Assembly (NCBI RefSeq): GCF_008000895.1
Contig: NZ_CP042823.1
Span: forward strand, 4,071,001 to 4,135,000
Reading direction: 5' to 3'
DNA: 64,000 nucleotides
Origin: Methylobacterium sp. WL1
GTDB taxonomy: Bacteria > Pseudomonadota > Alphaproteobacteria > Rhizobiales > Beijerinckiaceae
This document shows positions 56,535 to 64,000 of this stretch, piece after piece. Each line of letters opens with the position of its first letter. The stretch's first letter is position 1. The notes under the pieces are model-generated. The model saw only the letters and a list, made by a program, of their open reading frames with translations. It made no database searches and was not told the DNA's origin. A program made the position numbers and the translations under genes.

Positions 56535-57494
56535 TCACATGCCGGCATGCTCCAGCAGGTGCAGGTTGAAGCTCCCGTCCTCCGCTTGCCACAGGCCGCG
56601 CGGCTGCCAGCCGCTCCGGCGGGCCAGCGCCTGGAAGGCCGCCGACGTGTACTTGTGGGAGGTGTCGGTGCGGATGCGCTCGCCCGCCGCAAACGCGATC
56701 GCCTGCCCGCCGAGGTGATAGGTGGCCGGACGGAGCGCCTCGAGATGCGCCTCGACCCGTTGCGGATCGGGGCACAGGGTGATCCCGTGCCGGAAGTTGT
56801 CGAGGTCGAAGTCGGCCCCGAGCTCGCGGTTGAGCCGGACCAGGATGTTCCGGTGGAACGCCGCCATCAGACCGTCCGCGCCGGCATAGGCCCGCTGCAG
56901 GCGCTCGGGCTCGACCGTGGCGTCGGCGCCCACCAGGAACAGGCTGGGCCCGAGGGTCGTGCGCGCCCGCTCCAGGAACAGGCCGGCCTCCGGGGGCGCG
57001 AAGTTGCCGATGCTGGTGCCCGGGTAGAAGCCCAGGATGCCGCCCGGCCCCGCCGCGACGGGGAGCGGCACCGGCTTGGCGTAGTCGGCGCAGACCGGCA
57101 CCATGGCGATGTCGGGGTAATCCGCGGCCAGGCGCCGGATCGCGCCCTCCAGGTATTCGCCGGAGATGTCGATCGCCACGTAGGCGGCCGGCCGGGTCAG
57201 CGCGTCGAGCAGGGTGCGGATCTTGCGGCTGGCGCCGCTGCCGAACTCCACCACGGTCACGCCCGGTGCGACCTTGCCGGCCAGCTCGGCGGCGACCCGG
57301 GGCAGCAGCGCCATCTCCTGGCGGGTCGGATAGTAATCGGGGCTGTGGCAGATCCGGTCGAACAGGTCCGAGCCGGTCTCGTCCCAGAGATACTTGCCCG
57401 GCAGGGTCTTCACCTCGGCCGTGAGGCCGGCCAGAACATCGTTCAGGACCTCGTCGTTCAGGACCTCTTCGCGCCCGCCATCGGCCTCGCTCAT
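56535..57494 (-). CDS. egtD: L-histidine N-alpha-methyltransferase (EgtD family)
   Basis: 319-aa SAM-dependent methyltransferase of the EgtD family, which trimethylates histidine to hercynine in ergothioneine synthesis. The SAM motif is VVEFGSGASRKIRTLLDA; family stretches are FYPGTSIGNF and AFHRNILVRLNRELGADFDL. Near the C-terminus, IRTDTSHKY has Asp where characterised EgtD has a substrate-binding Glu, as far as I recall. The N-terminus has a 15-bp tandem duplication (EVLNDEVLND). No egtB is nearby. It overlaps the upstream NPPF methyltransferase by 4 nt. Confidence 0.88.
   Translation of the reverse strand: MSEADGGREEVLNDEVLNDVLAGLTAEVKTLPGKYLWDETGSDLFDRICHSPDYYPTRQEMALLPRVAAELAGKVAPGVTVVEFGSGASRKIRTLLDALTRPAAYVAIDISGEYLEGAIRRLAADYPDIAMVPVCADYAKPVPLPVAAGPGGILGFYPGTSIGNFAPPEAGLFLERARTTLGPSLFLVGADATVEPERLQRAYAGADGLMAAFHRNILVRLNRELGADFDLDNFRHGITLCPDPQRVEAHLEALRPATYHLGGQAIAFAAGERIRTDTSHKYTSAAFQALARRSGWQPRGLWQAEDGSFNLHLLEHAGM
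57439..57468 (-). repeat. 15-bp in-frame tandem repeat in egtD
   Basis: Two copies of TCGTTCAGGACCTCG (57439-57453) and TCGTTCAGGACCTCT (57454-57468), encoding the repeated EVLND at the EgtD N-terminus. Confidence 0.75.
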
Positions 57495-58465
57495 GACCGG
57501 GTCCCTGGCCGGGTCCCTGGCCGGGTCACCGTGAGCACCACCAAGGCGAGGCGCTCGACGGCGGCATATTCCGGGTTGGCCAACTCCTCACCGTACTCGT
57601 CCGGATCGAACTCGCGGTAGGTCCAGTCCAGGCCGGCGCGGCCGCAGGCCTCGGCCACCGCGTCCCGGAACGGGTCCGCCCCCTCGACGATCGCCGCCCC
57701 GGTGAACAGCACCAGGCTGCCCCCCGGCGCCAGCCGCGCGATCGCCTGCTCCACCACCGCCAGCGGCAGGCCGGCCCCGAGCGGACCGCCGCCATGCCGG
57801 TAGGCCCGGGCCGCCGGATCGATCATGAAGGGCGGGTTCGAGACGATCAGGTCGAACGTCCCCTCGACGTCGCGCAGCATGTCGCTGTGCCGGACATCGA
57901 CGCCGTCGGTCCCGGCCAGCCGGGCGTTGACCCGGGCGGCCCGCAGCGCGGCGGGGTTGATGTCCACCAGCACCACCTCGGCGCCGGGCGACCGCTTGGC
58001 GATGCAGATCCCGGCGGCCCCGGAACCGCAGCCGAGATCGACCGCCCGGCGCACCGGCGTCGGCCGTGCCTCCACATGGGCCACCACCGCCGCGACGAAG
58101 CGCATCGTGTCCGGCCCGAAGAACACCGCATCGGTGGCGGTCGGCGGGTAGGAGGAATGCGCGAGCAATTCGCCGTCGAGGCTGGAGAACCGGACGGTCG
58201 GGCGCAGCAGCGCGCCGTCCTCGACCACGGCCCCGGCATCCCGAAGCCGGCTCAGGATCTCTCCGGACAGGATCTCGGGCCGGAACGGGCGGCTCCAGCC
58301 GATCACGTCGCGCAGCGTGCGCGCCTCGGCGTTGCACGACCGTGCGTTGACGATGGCATGGGTCGCGGGGGTCACCGTCGTAAAGGTGTAGCCGCTGTCG
58401 CGCAGGGTGCGCCCCAAGGCCAGCAGGGCGTCCTGGTTTTCGGGAAACGCTGCGGATCGGGTCAT
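57491..58465 (-). CDS. class I SAM methyltransferase with NPPF motif
   Basis: 324 aa. An N-terminal helical domain of about 140 residues precedes a Rossmann methyltransferase: SAM motif VDLGCGSGAAGICIAKRSPG, acidic loop VVLVDINPAAL and the catalytic-type DLIVSNPPFMIDP. NPPF/NPPY enzymes methylate amide or amino nitrogen (PrmC, RlmG-like). The C-terminus is TRPGTRPGTRS, made by a 12-bp repeat. It is translationally coupled to EgtD (4-nt overlap), which raises a possible joint role; otherwise the substrate is unknown. Confidence 0.8.
   Translation of the reverse strand: MTRSAAFPENQDALLALGRTLRDSGYTFTTVTPATHAIVNARSCNAEARTLRDVIGWSRPFRPEILSGEILSRLRDAGAVVEDGALLRPTVRFSSLDGELLAHSSYPPTATDAVFFGPDTMRFVAAVVAHVEARPTPVRRAVDLGCGSGAAGICIAKRSPGAEVVLVDINPAALRAARVNARLAGTDGVDVRHSDMLRDVEGTFDLIVSNPPFMIDPAARAYRHGGGPLGAGLPLAVVEQAIARLAPGGSLVLFTGAAIVEGADPFRDAVAEACGRAGLDWTYREFDPDEYGEELANPEYAAVERLALVVLTVTRPGTRPGTRS
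57497..57527 (-). repeat. 12-bp tandem repeat at the methyltransferase 3' end
   Basis: CCGGGTCCCTGG twice (57497-57508, 57509-57520) plus CCGGGTC (57521-57527), encoding the TRPGTRPGTRS tail next to the egtD start. Confidence 0.85.
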
Positions 58466-58999
58466 CGGCCGGACCCCGCCTGCCGGCTACGCGAAGTCTG
58501 GCGGGACCCGGGCGGGTGGTGGCCCCAGACTTCGTCGATTCTTCGCGTCGTCCGGCGCTGCGCGCGGGCCAGGACCGCGAAGGGACCGGTGCCGCCGGGC
58601 GCGCGGAGCCGGGCCGGGACGGCGATCGGGCGACGGATATCCGGGTTGGAAAGCTGCATGGGCGCGTCGGGTCGGGTCGCCGCAGGACGGCAGGAGCGGA
58701 CGCCCCGCGGCCTCGATCGGCCCCGGACACGTCCGAATGAATACCACGGCAACTGGAATTCTCAGGCCTTGTTCCCGGATTTATCTCCGGACAACCGAGC
58801 GATAACCTATGTTATTCTCGAGTTATTGCCGATCCAATACTTGATGTACGCGGTAGATCTGAGCGCGTCGCCCGTGCGGCCGTTTCGCCACCCTCGCAGG
58901 GACGTGATCACCGGGCGATTTATCGTTAACCATCTGATTACCATGCGAATCTAGCGCATTCGGCGGAAACGGCGCATCCGCGCCGGCTGAGCGCGACCG
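58466..58999. other. intergenic, nothing recognised
   Basis: 534 bp between divergent genes. GC-rich to about 58740, then AT-richer (58745-58960), likely containing the promoter of the YgjV-like gene. No coding or RNA gene seen. Confidence 0.5.
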
Positions 59000-59578
59000 A
59001 TGATTGCCGCCGACACCGTATTGACCTGGTATGATCTCGCCGGGACCCATCTCGACATCTTCGGATCCCTGGGCCTGACCCTGGGATTCATTGCCGGCCT
59101 GATGCCGCGCCGCCCGTGGATGCTTGCCGGGTCGGCGGCCTGCGCCGCCTGCTTCGGCGCCCACTACCTGACGCTCGGAGCGCTCACCGGCGCCGCGATG
59201 TGTGCCATCGCGGTGGTGCAGAGCCTGGTCTCCCTGACCTGCCTCGGCGCACCGAACCGAAACGGATGGGTCCATCCCCTGTTCGCCGCCACCACCCTGC
59301 TGGCGGCCTGGCTGACGATCGCCACCTGGAACGGGACGCCCTCCGCCTGCGCGGCGATCGGCACCCTGCTGGCGACGGCCGCACGCCTGCAGGCCGCGCC
59401 CCAGACGATGCGCCTGCTGTTCCTGGGCGCGTCCCTGTGCTGGGCCGGCCACAACCTCCTCGTCGGCTCCGTGTTCGGGCTGACCTGCGATCTTCTGACC
59501 CTCCTGGGCCTCGGGATCGCCCTGTGGCGCGCCCTCCCGGCCCGGCCCATCGCGGCGCCCACCTATCTTCAGGCCTGA
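59000..59578 (+). CDS. YgjV family inner-membrane protein
   Basis: 192 aa, about six helices: HLDIFGSLGLTLGFIAGLMP, AACFGAHYLTLGALTGAAMC, LLFLGASLCWAGHNLLVGSV and LTCDLLTLLGLGIALWRAL. This spacing matches the YgjV family of unknown function. ATG 59000; single-gene unit. Confidence 0.82.
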   Translation: MIAADTVLTWYDLAGTHLDIFGSLGLTLGFIAGLMPRRPWMLAGSAACAACFGAHYLTLGALTGAAMCAIAVVQSLVSLTCLGAPNRNGWVHPLFAATTLLAAWLTIATWNGTPSACAAIGTLLATAARLQAAPQTMRLLFLGASLCWAGHNLLVGSVFGLTCDLLTLLGLGIALWRALPARPIAAPTYLQA

Positions 59579-59682
59579 CCTGAGGCAGCGGGCTGCGGCG
59601 ATCCATCCGGGAAACCCGATGCGCCGCGGCGGTTGCCTCACTTTCCGGCCGCACAGCCGGAGGCAGCCGAGAGAACCGGGCC

Positions 59683-60423
59683 TTGCCTGAAGCAACCTAT
59701 CCACCCCTCGACGTGCTCAAGCCGGTCGCCGAGGGCGTCTGGATCGTCGACAGCGGCCCGTTGCGGATCCTGGGCTTCCCGCTCCCGGTGCGGATGACCG
59801 TGGTCCGGCTCGGCGATGGTGGCCTGTGGCTGCATTCGCCAACCCGCTACGACGCGGCGCTGCATCGGGCGATCGAGGCGCTGGGACCGATCCGCCACCT
59901 CGTCGCGCCGAACATCGCGCACTGGACCTTCCTGAAGGATTGGCAGAGCCAGTGTCCGGAGGCGCTGACCTGGGCGGCGCCCAACCTGCGCCAGCGCGGA
60001 CAGGTTCGCCGCTCCGGCCTGCGGATCGACCGCGTGCTCGGGGACGCTGCGCCTCCCGAGTGGCAGGCGGACCTGCGCCAGCAGGTGGTGCCGGGCGGCC
60101 TCGGCTTCCGCGAGGTCGCCTTCTTCCACAAGCGCAGCCGGACGCTGGTGCTCACCGACCTCGTCCTGAACCTGGAACCGGCGAAGATGCCGGCGCTCCT
60201 GCGCCCGCTGCTGCGGCTGGCCGGAATGACCGCGCCGGAGGGGAAGCCGCCGCCCTATCTGCGCCTCGTGATCAAGCTGCGTCGGCGCGACGCGGCCCGG
60301 GGCGCGGCGGATCTCGTGGCCCTCAAGCCCGAAGCCGTTGTCTTCGCGCACGGGCTCTGGTTCGCACGGGAGGGCACCGCACGCCTGCGACACTCGCTGC
60401 GCTGGCTCGGCGACTTCAGCTGA
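59683..60423 (+). CDS. DUF4336 protein (metallo-hydrolase-like)
   Basis: 246 aa. DUF4336 proteins resemble metallo-beta-lactamase folds but usually lack the full metal set. Here GVWIVDSGPLRILGFPLPVR, LRHLVAPNIAHWTFLKDWQS-like (IRHLVAPNIAHWTFLKDW) and LVLTDLVLNLEP follow the family order. The start is TTG 59683, the first codon giving the family N-terminus. Function unknown. Confidence 0.8.
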   Translation: MPEATYPPLDVLKPVAEGVWIVDSGPLRILGFPLPVRMTVVRLGDGGLWLHSPTRYDAALHRAIEALGPIRHLVAPNIAHWTFLKDWQSQCPEALTWAAPNLRQRGQVRRSGLRIDRVLGDAAPPEWQADLRQQVVPGGLGFREVAFFHKRSRTLVLTDLVLNLEPAKMPALLRPLLRLAGMTAPEGKPPPYLRLVIKLRRRDAARGAADLVALKPEAVVFAHGLWFAREGTARLRHSLRWLGDFS

Positions 60424-60453
60424 CCGCCGACCGGTCGGCCGGCCGTCCCAGCC

Positions 60454-60717
60454 TCAGGGCTCCGCTGGCGTGTCGGTATCCCCGGAGCTGTCCAGCGACT
60501 TGGCCAGCTCCATCAACACCTCTTCCACCATGGGCGGCCAGGGTACCCTCTCCTCGTCCAACAGCCGCGCCGCGCCGACCAGGGCATTGACCTGCTCCTC
60601 GAAGATCGGCCGCTGAACCAGCTGGGCGTATCGCACCCGGGCAGCCAGGGCGGTCGCGAGGCGCTGGACCTCGGCGATCCGTGCATTCGACGCGCCGGCA
60701 CCATCCCGGTTGCCCAT
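60454..60717 (-). CDS. hypothetical protein
   Basis: 87-aa soluble, helix-rich protein (IAEVQRLATALAARVRYAQL; NALVGAARLLDEERVPWPPM). Preceded by AGGGGTGAGGG directly before ATG 60717. No family recognised. It is convergent with the DUF4336 gene. Confidence 0.6.
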   Translation of the reverse strand: MGNRDGAGASNARIAEVQRLATALAARVRYAQLVQRPIFEEQVNALVGAARLLDEERVPWPPMVEEVLMELAKSLDSSGDTDTPAEP

Positions 60718-61082
60718 CCCTCACCCCTTTCGGATCCTCGCAGGCCTCAGATAGGCCTCAGGATGGGGGTCTCGGCAATCCCGGCGGAAGCCGCATCAGC
60801 GATCCGAACGACCGCGAGCCGGGTCTACATGGCGCTCACGCCCTGCCCCGGGCCAAGACAGCTCACCATGCCGGAACACTAGGTCCTCCAACCGATGCGA
60901 AGATCGCCAGGGAGACCGCGGCTACCAGGATATCGCGCTTGCGATCGATAGCCCATACGGGCATCGACTCTACGCGGCGGTCGCCGATGAGCCGGGTCAG
61001 GCTTTCCGGTAATTGGCTCCGACCTGCGGGAAGCCTGACCCGGCTCCGCCTCAACCAAGCCGCGCCGATCCGCATGGAAGGC
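60718..61082. other. intergenic, nothing recognised
   Basis: 365 bp between two leftward hypothetical genes. No coding, repeat or RNA signal was found. Confidence 0.45.
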
Positions 61083-61448
61083 TCAGGCCGAGCGGCTCGC
61101 ATCCTCGATGCGGCGCGGTGCGGTGCTGGCGAGGACCTTTCGCTTGCCGGACCTGTGGCGCACAAAATCGTCGAGGGGCTTGCAAGCCGGCAGGCCTGGT
61201 GCCGGGGTCGCCACTGCATCCAGGCATGGGGCAGCCGCTTCCGAGTCGGTCGGATCCGCCGGCAGGTCGATCCGCTGGCCGACCAAATAGGCTTCCAGGT
61301 CGATCAAGCGGTGACGCAACCGCCAGATGTCATTTTCTACGCCATTCAACTGGACAAGAAGGTCTGAGACGGTCCCTTCACGGGCCGCGATGGCCGAGAG
61401 GACGGTCGCCCGCTCGTTCAGCAACACAGCCTTGACGGTCGGGTTCAT
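61083..61448 (-). CDS. hypothetical protein, coiled-coil-like
   Basis: About 121 aa (MNPTVKAVLLNERATVLSAI at the start). The first 60 residues are helical with heptad-like Leu/Val spacing (VSDLLVQLNGVENDIWRLRH), the rest is Pro/Ala-rich with a basic tail (HRSGKRKVL). ATG 61448 is chosen; ATG 61460 is possible. Unknown function. Confidence 0.6.
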   Translation of the reverse strand: MNPTVKAVLLNERATVLSAIAAREGTVSDLLVQLNGVENDIWRLRHRLIDLEAYLVGQRIDLPADPTDSEAAAPCLDAVATPAPGLPACKPLDDFVRHRSGKRKVLASTAPRRIEDASRSA

Positions 61449-61678
61449 CGGGAGCCCCATTAAGCGCGACCGTGTCAGGGACTAGTAATCCCGCGCAGCC
61501 GGCAAGCCTCAATAGGACTTAGCCGATACGCCGGTTGGCGAAGTCCTGAATGGGGCGTACGAAATCTGGATGCGGCAACATCAACGGTTGGAGCTGAAAG
61601 TCCGAATCTGCGCATCAACGGAACTTTCGCTCGGCAAGTGCGTCAGTTCCACGCAGAACAAAGCGCCGGGAGGTTATC

Positions 61679-61942
61679 ATGCGCGCGCCCTTGAAGATCG
61701 CCACCGTCGCCTTCCTCGTCGTCGGCATTCAGCAAGGCTGGGCACAATCCATCAGCCAGACGGGGACGGGGGGCGGTCCGACCACGGCTGCGAAGGCCCC
61801 ACATACCGCGGCCACCGGGCAGACGGTGCCCAATCCGAACGCACTCGGACCCAGCGAGACCGGCAGCATCGAACGGCGGAGCCCAGGCGAACAGCGCAAC
61901 GACGCGATCACACGCGGGATCTGCATCGGCTGTACGCGCTGA
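61679..61942 (+). CDS. small secreted hypothetical protein
   Basis: 87 aa with signal peptide (MRAPLKIATVAFLVVGIQQG, cleavage near WAQS). The short mature part is Thr/Gly-rich and ends ITRGICIGCTR with two Cys. CCGGGAGG precedes ATG 61679. A weak EcfG-like GGAAC with N16 and CGTC lies at 61620-61644. No known family. Confidence 0.65.
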   Translation: MRAPLKIATVAFLVVGIQQGWAQSISQTGTGGGPTTAAKAPHTAATGQTVPNPNALGPSETGSIERRSPGEQRNDAITRGICIGCTR

Positions 61943-62016
61943 CAGACGCCAATCACGTGTCCCCGAAAAGCAGCATCTAGCGGGTCGGCCAAGGATAGGC
62001 GGCCGACCCGGCGTCG

Positions 62017-62259
62017 CTAGCTCTCCGCCCGGAGGCTCTTGATGATGCGGCTGGCGATCTTGCGCACGGCCTCGTCGTCCCGCGCCTCGCCCTCCGCGCG
62101 GTCCCATAGGTGCGCCAAGCTGGCGTCAAGTTCATCCAGCAGTTCCGGGTGGCGGTGAGCCAGGAAGCGGATCGTGCCGAACAGCAGGTGTTCGGTGGCC
62201 ATCTCGTGTCGCCGGGCGTCGGCAACTTGTTCCAGTGAGGCGGATGTTGGCTCGGTCAT
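62017..62259 (-). CDS. small hypothetical protein
   Basis: 80-aa soluble helical protein (HLLFGTIRFLAHRHPELLDE; EAVRKIASRIIKSLRAES). No family recognised. Start ATG 62259 is divergent from the DUF2171 gene. Confidence 0.6.
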   Translation of the reverse strand: MTEPTSASLEQVADARRHEMATEHLLFGTIRFLAHRHPELLDELDASLAHLWDRAEGEARDDEAVRKIASRIIKSLRAES

Positions 62260-62378
62260 GGCGGTCCAACGGTCCGGGCAGATGCCGGTTCAGTCACGTC
62301 CGCACGGTGCGACCCTGCGGCACGCATCCCGAACGCTGCATCCCTGAAACCCAGGCCTGAGCTGGAATGGCGCAGCCA

Positions 62379-62404
62379 GGAACCGCTGTGAGCAGGGCAC
62401 GGTT
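62379..62404 (+). promoter_or_regulatory. candidate EcfG general-stress promoter
   Basis: GGAAC (62379-62383), 17 nt, then GGTT (62401-62404). This resembles the alphaproteobacterial EcfG consensus GGAAC-N16/17-CGTT with one difference, and lies 26 nt before the DUF2171 start. Confidence 0.45.
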
Positions 62405-62429
62405 TGACGACTTCACAGGGAGGATGAAG

Positions 62430-62663
62430 ATGGTGGACGCTGCGCAGATCCAGGAACACGCCGAGGTCGTCGGCTCGGACGGGGCCCATGTTGGAACCGT
62501 CGATCACATCGACAAAGGCGAGATCAAACTGACCAAGCGTGATGCGGCGGCGGGCGGCCTGCACCATTACATCCCGCTCGACTTCGTTCGGGCCGTAGAG
62601 GGCGGCAAGGTTCATCTCGACCGGCCGGCCGACGAGGTGAAGCGCGAGTGGTCGACCTCCTGA
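62430..62663 (+). CDS. DUF2171 domain protein
   Basis: 77-aa protein: QIQEHAEVVGSDGAHVGTVD, DHIDKGEIKLTKRDAAAGGL and HHYIPLDFVRAVEGGKVHLD form the single PRC-barrel-like DUF2171 domain. ATG 62430 is favoured because AGGGAGG ends 6 nt upstream; ATG 62424 is too close to it. A possible EcfG promoter suggests stress induction, in line with where such proteins are often found. Confidence 0.88.
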   Translation: MVDAAQIQEHAEVVGSDGAHVGTVDHIDKGEIKLTKRDAAAGGLHHYIPLDFVRAVEGGKVHLDRPADEVKREWSTS

Positions 62664-62684
62664 TCGGCACGCATCGGCGCAGGC

Positions 62685-63014
62685 TCAACGCCGAAGACCG
62701 CCGATCCAGGCGGTGAGCGGCTCCACGAAGGCTGCCCAGGTCCGGGCCCAGACGGTCCCGGTTCTGCCATCCTGCGCAGGCCCGGCTGCTATGAGCGACG
62801 CCACGAACGCATCTTCCTGCACCTTGCATTCGTCGAGGGCGTTGCGTTCGTCCCCAGCCCGGCTCTGACCGGGCGGCTGATGGGCGTAGGATTCCCGCAA
62901 GCAGCGATGCCACGCCCGTTCGAGCGCGCGCGGATCGGTCGCCGTCGCCATCGCTGTCGACCCAGCGTCGATCAGGACGAGCATCGCGAGGAGGCTGAGC
63001 ACGGGCGAGCGCAT
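62685..63014 (-). CDS. secreted hypothetical protein
   Basis: 109 aa with a signal peptide (SPVLSLLAMLVLIDAGSTAM). The mature part has two Cys (HRCLRESYAHQPPGQSRAGD and ALDECKVQEDAFVASL) that could form a disulfide, and a C-terminal hydrophobic stretch. No known family; convergent with the DUF2171 gene. Confidence 0.6.
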   Translation of the reverse strand: MRSPVLSLLAMLVLIDAGSTAMATATDPRALERAWHRCLRESYAHQPPGQSRAGDERNALDECKVQEDAFVASLIAAGPAQDGRTGTVWARTWAAFVEPLTAWIGGLRR

Positions 63015-63233
63015 GACGCCTCTATGCCCGATTCGACGACCTAGTGCCTAGAACGAACAAGCAACACCTCGCGATCAGAAGCTGCCCACTCGGATGAGGC
63101 GCCAAGCCTGCGACGCCGCTCGGACCGTCGGTTGAACTTGCGGCATCGGCTTTCCCGGTCCTGGCCGCCGAACTGCAACAGTTTCCAACCCTAAGGCCCT
63201 GTAAGCCGGAGGCTCGGCAAAGGGTTACGGGAT

Positions 63234-63617
63234 ATGCGGCGCATGATGGAGAAGTGGGTACTGGGTCTCGTGCGGGTCGCGGCCTGGATCCTGGTGGCGG
63301 CGATCGTCGCCATCACGCTGGTGCCGATCGGCCTCCGTCCGGTGGTGACGGCCAATCCCAGCTTCGAGCGGGCGGCCGCCTACGCGTTGGCCGGCCTTCT
63401 TCTGACCCTGGGCTACCCGCGGCCCTGGCCGTGGATCCTGCTCGGAGCCGTGCTGCTGGCCGGCGGGCTGGAAGCCGGGCAGTCCCTCACGGGTACGCGT
63501 CACGGCCGGTTTGACGACTTCCTCGTGAAGGCGGCAGCGGCGCTGGTGGGCGGCATTGTGGGCCTCGGGTTGGCATCCTGGGTGGACCGGCGCCTCCAGG
63601 CCCGCACCAGCGGGTGA
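63234..63617 (+). CDS. VanZ-like small membrane protein
   Basis: 127 aa with four helices (VRVAAWILVAAIVAITLVPI; AAYALAGLLLTLGYPRPWPW; LLGAVLLAGGLEAGQSLTG; AALVGGIVGLGLASWV). The E-x-x-Q-x-L-T-G-T-R-x-G-R-x-D-D pattern is typical of VanZ-like proteins. ATG 63234; ATG 63246 (MMEKW region) possible. Function unknown. Confidence 0.75.
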   Translation: MRRMMEKWVLGLVRVAAWILVAAIVAITLVPIGLRPVVTANPSFERAAAYALAGLLLTLGYPRPWPWILLGAVLLAGGLEAGQSLTGTRHGRFDDFLVKAAAALVGGIVGLGLASWVDRRLQARTSG

Positions 63618-63677
63618 CAGGGAAACCGCCGAGTTTCGGGGGCGTTGTCGTTCCGGACTCTCATGCGAGGTGCTGCC

Positions 63678-63974
63678 ATGTTCGGCGCAGGCAAGCTCAC
63701 GGGGCAGTTCTGGTTTCGGAAAACGTGGTCGGGCAAGCTGATTCTGCTCGTCGAGGAAGAAAGGCCGCGCTGGTTCAGCCGCAAGAAGCTGACTAAGCCG
63801 CGCTGGCGAGACGCACGGCTGCTCGATCTGGCCGAGGCGCCGATGCGTACACTGATGACCCTGGAGCGCGCCTACCGCGCCGAATACGGATCCAGCGCGA
63901 CGCTTCCGGCCGCCGCGCCGTCGGTCAATCGCGGAACGATACCAGCGCCGATCGGGCACGCAGCCAACGCCTGA
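63678..63974 (+). CDS. hypothetical protein
   Basis: 98 aa from ATG 63678 (MFGAGKLTGQFWFRKTWSGK). The central part is basic and aromatic (LILLVEEERPRWFSRKKLTK; RWRDARLLDLAEAPMRTLMT). GCGAGGTGCTGCC precedes this start; an upstream ATG at 63663 is an alternative. No family recognised. Confidence 0.55.
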   Translation: MFGAGKLTGQFWFRKTWSGKLILLVEEERPRWFSRKKLTKPRWRDARLLDLAEAPMRTLMTLERAYRAEYGSSATLPAAAPSVNRGTIPAPIGHAANA

Positions 63975-64000
63975 GCGCTGCCAGGTAGAAGGGCGCGGGC

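Noticed and set aside
62259..62292. TGAAC-N16-CGTT upstream of the 80-aa gene on the minus strand, resembling an EcfG promoter
   Set aside because: The -35 has a mismatch and the -10 lies only about 8 nt before the start codon, which leaves almost no leader.

Overview
The window is a gene-dense, very GC-rich stretch of a chromosome from an alphaproteobacterium, most probably Methylobacterium or Methylorubrum (Hyphomicrobiales). This placement is inference. It rests on base composition, heavy GTG start use with 4-nt gene overlaps, a candidate EcfG-type promoter, and gene content (AmiC/AmiR amide operon, CIO-type cytochrome bd, EgtD, a B12-riboswitch TonB receptor). No rRNA, tRNA, CRISPR array or insertion sequence was recognised.

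Layout. 0-7 kb: housekeeping genes (UvrD/PcrA helicase, PhoH, a Met/His/Arg-rich secreted peptide, UbiK, YbjN, proC, a TetR regulator). 7-12.7 kb: a chemoreceptor, a degenerate receiver protein, then the overlapping set argJ, SIMPL protein, mutT. 12.9-17 kb: a minus-strand operon resembling the Mhq quinone-detoxification genes (ring-cleaving dioxygenase, alpha/beta hydrolase, DoxX, Gfo/Idh oxidoreductase), divergent from a LysR regulator. 17.5-28.3 kb: a ten-gene amide/nitrile uptake and hydrolysis locus. It runs GntR, AmiC-like sensor, ANTAR antiterminator, a leader with a strong intrinsic terminator, nitrilase, Liv-type ABC transporter with a fused permease-ATPase, DUF1028 protein and amidase. 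28.3-32.1 kb: a cobalamin riboswitch controls a TonB-dependent receptor coupled to a multi-TM acyltransferase-like protein. 33-36.3 kb: small membrane proteins and a DUF350/DUF1190/glutathionylspermidine-synthase-like cassette. 37-42.2 kb: a large subtilase autotransporter. 42.4-45.7 kb: cydA-cydB-cydX with a GbsR/MarR regulator and a perfect 18-bp palindrome on the cydA promoter. 45.9-51.5 kb: aminotransferase, DHDPS-family lyase, polar amino-acid ABC transporter. 51.5-55.4 kb: small membrane protein, DUF2243, OPT transporter, AraC regulator. 55.9-58.5 kb: EgtD coupled to an NPPF methyltransferase. 59-64 kb: mostly small conserved or hypothetical proteins (YgjV, DUF4336, DUF2171, VanZ-like and others).

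Six genes (proC, SIMPL, Gfo/Idh oxidoreductase, lysR, autotransporter, OPT transporter) are interrupted by a total of about fourteen single-base losses. Each can be placed in a G or C context and each restores a full-length family-like protein when one base is added back. No insertions were needed. This looks more like sequencing or consensus error than gene decay, so these genes are probably intact in the organism.

GC-rich palindromic intergenic repeats (12.8, 22.5, 47.1-47.3 and 49.75-49.9 kb, with a divergent stretch at 56.3 kb) lie mainly at gene ends and between convergent genes.
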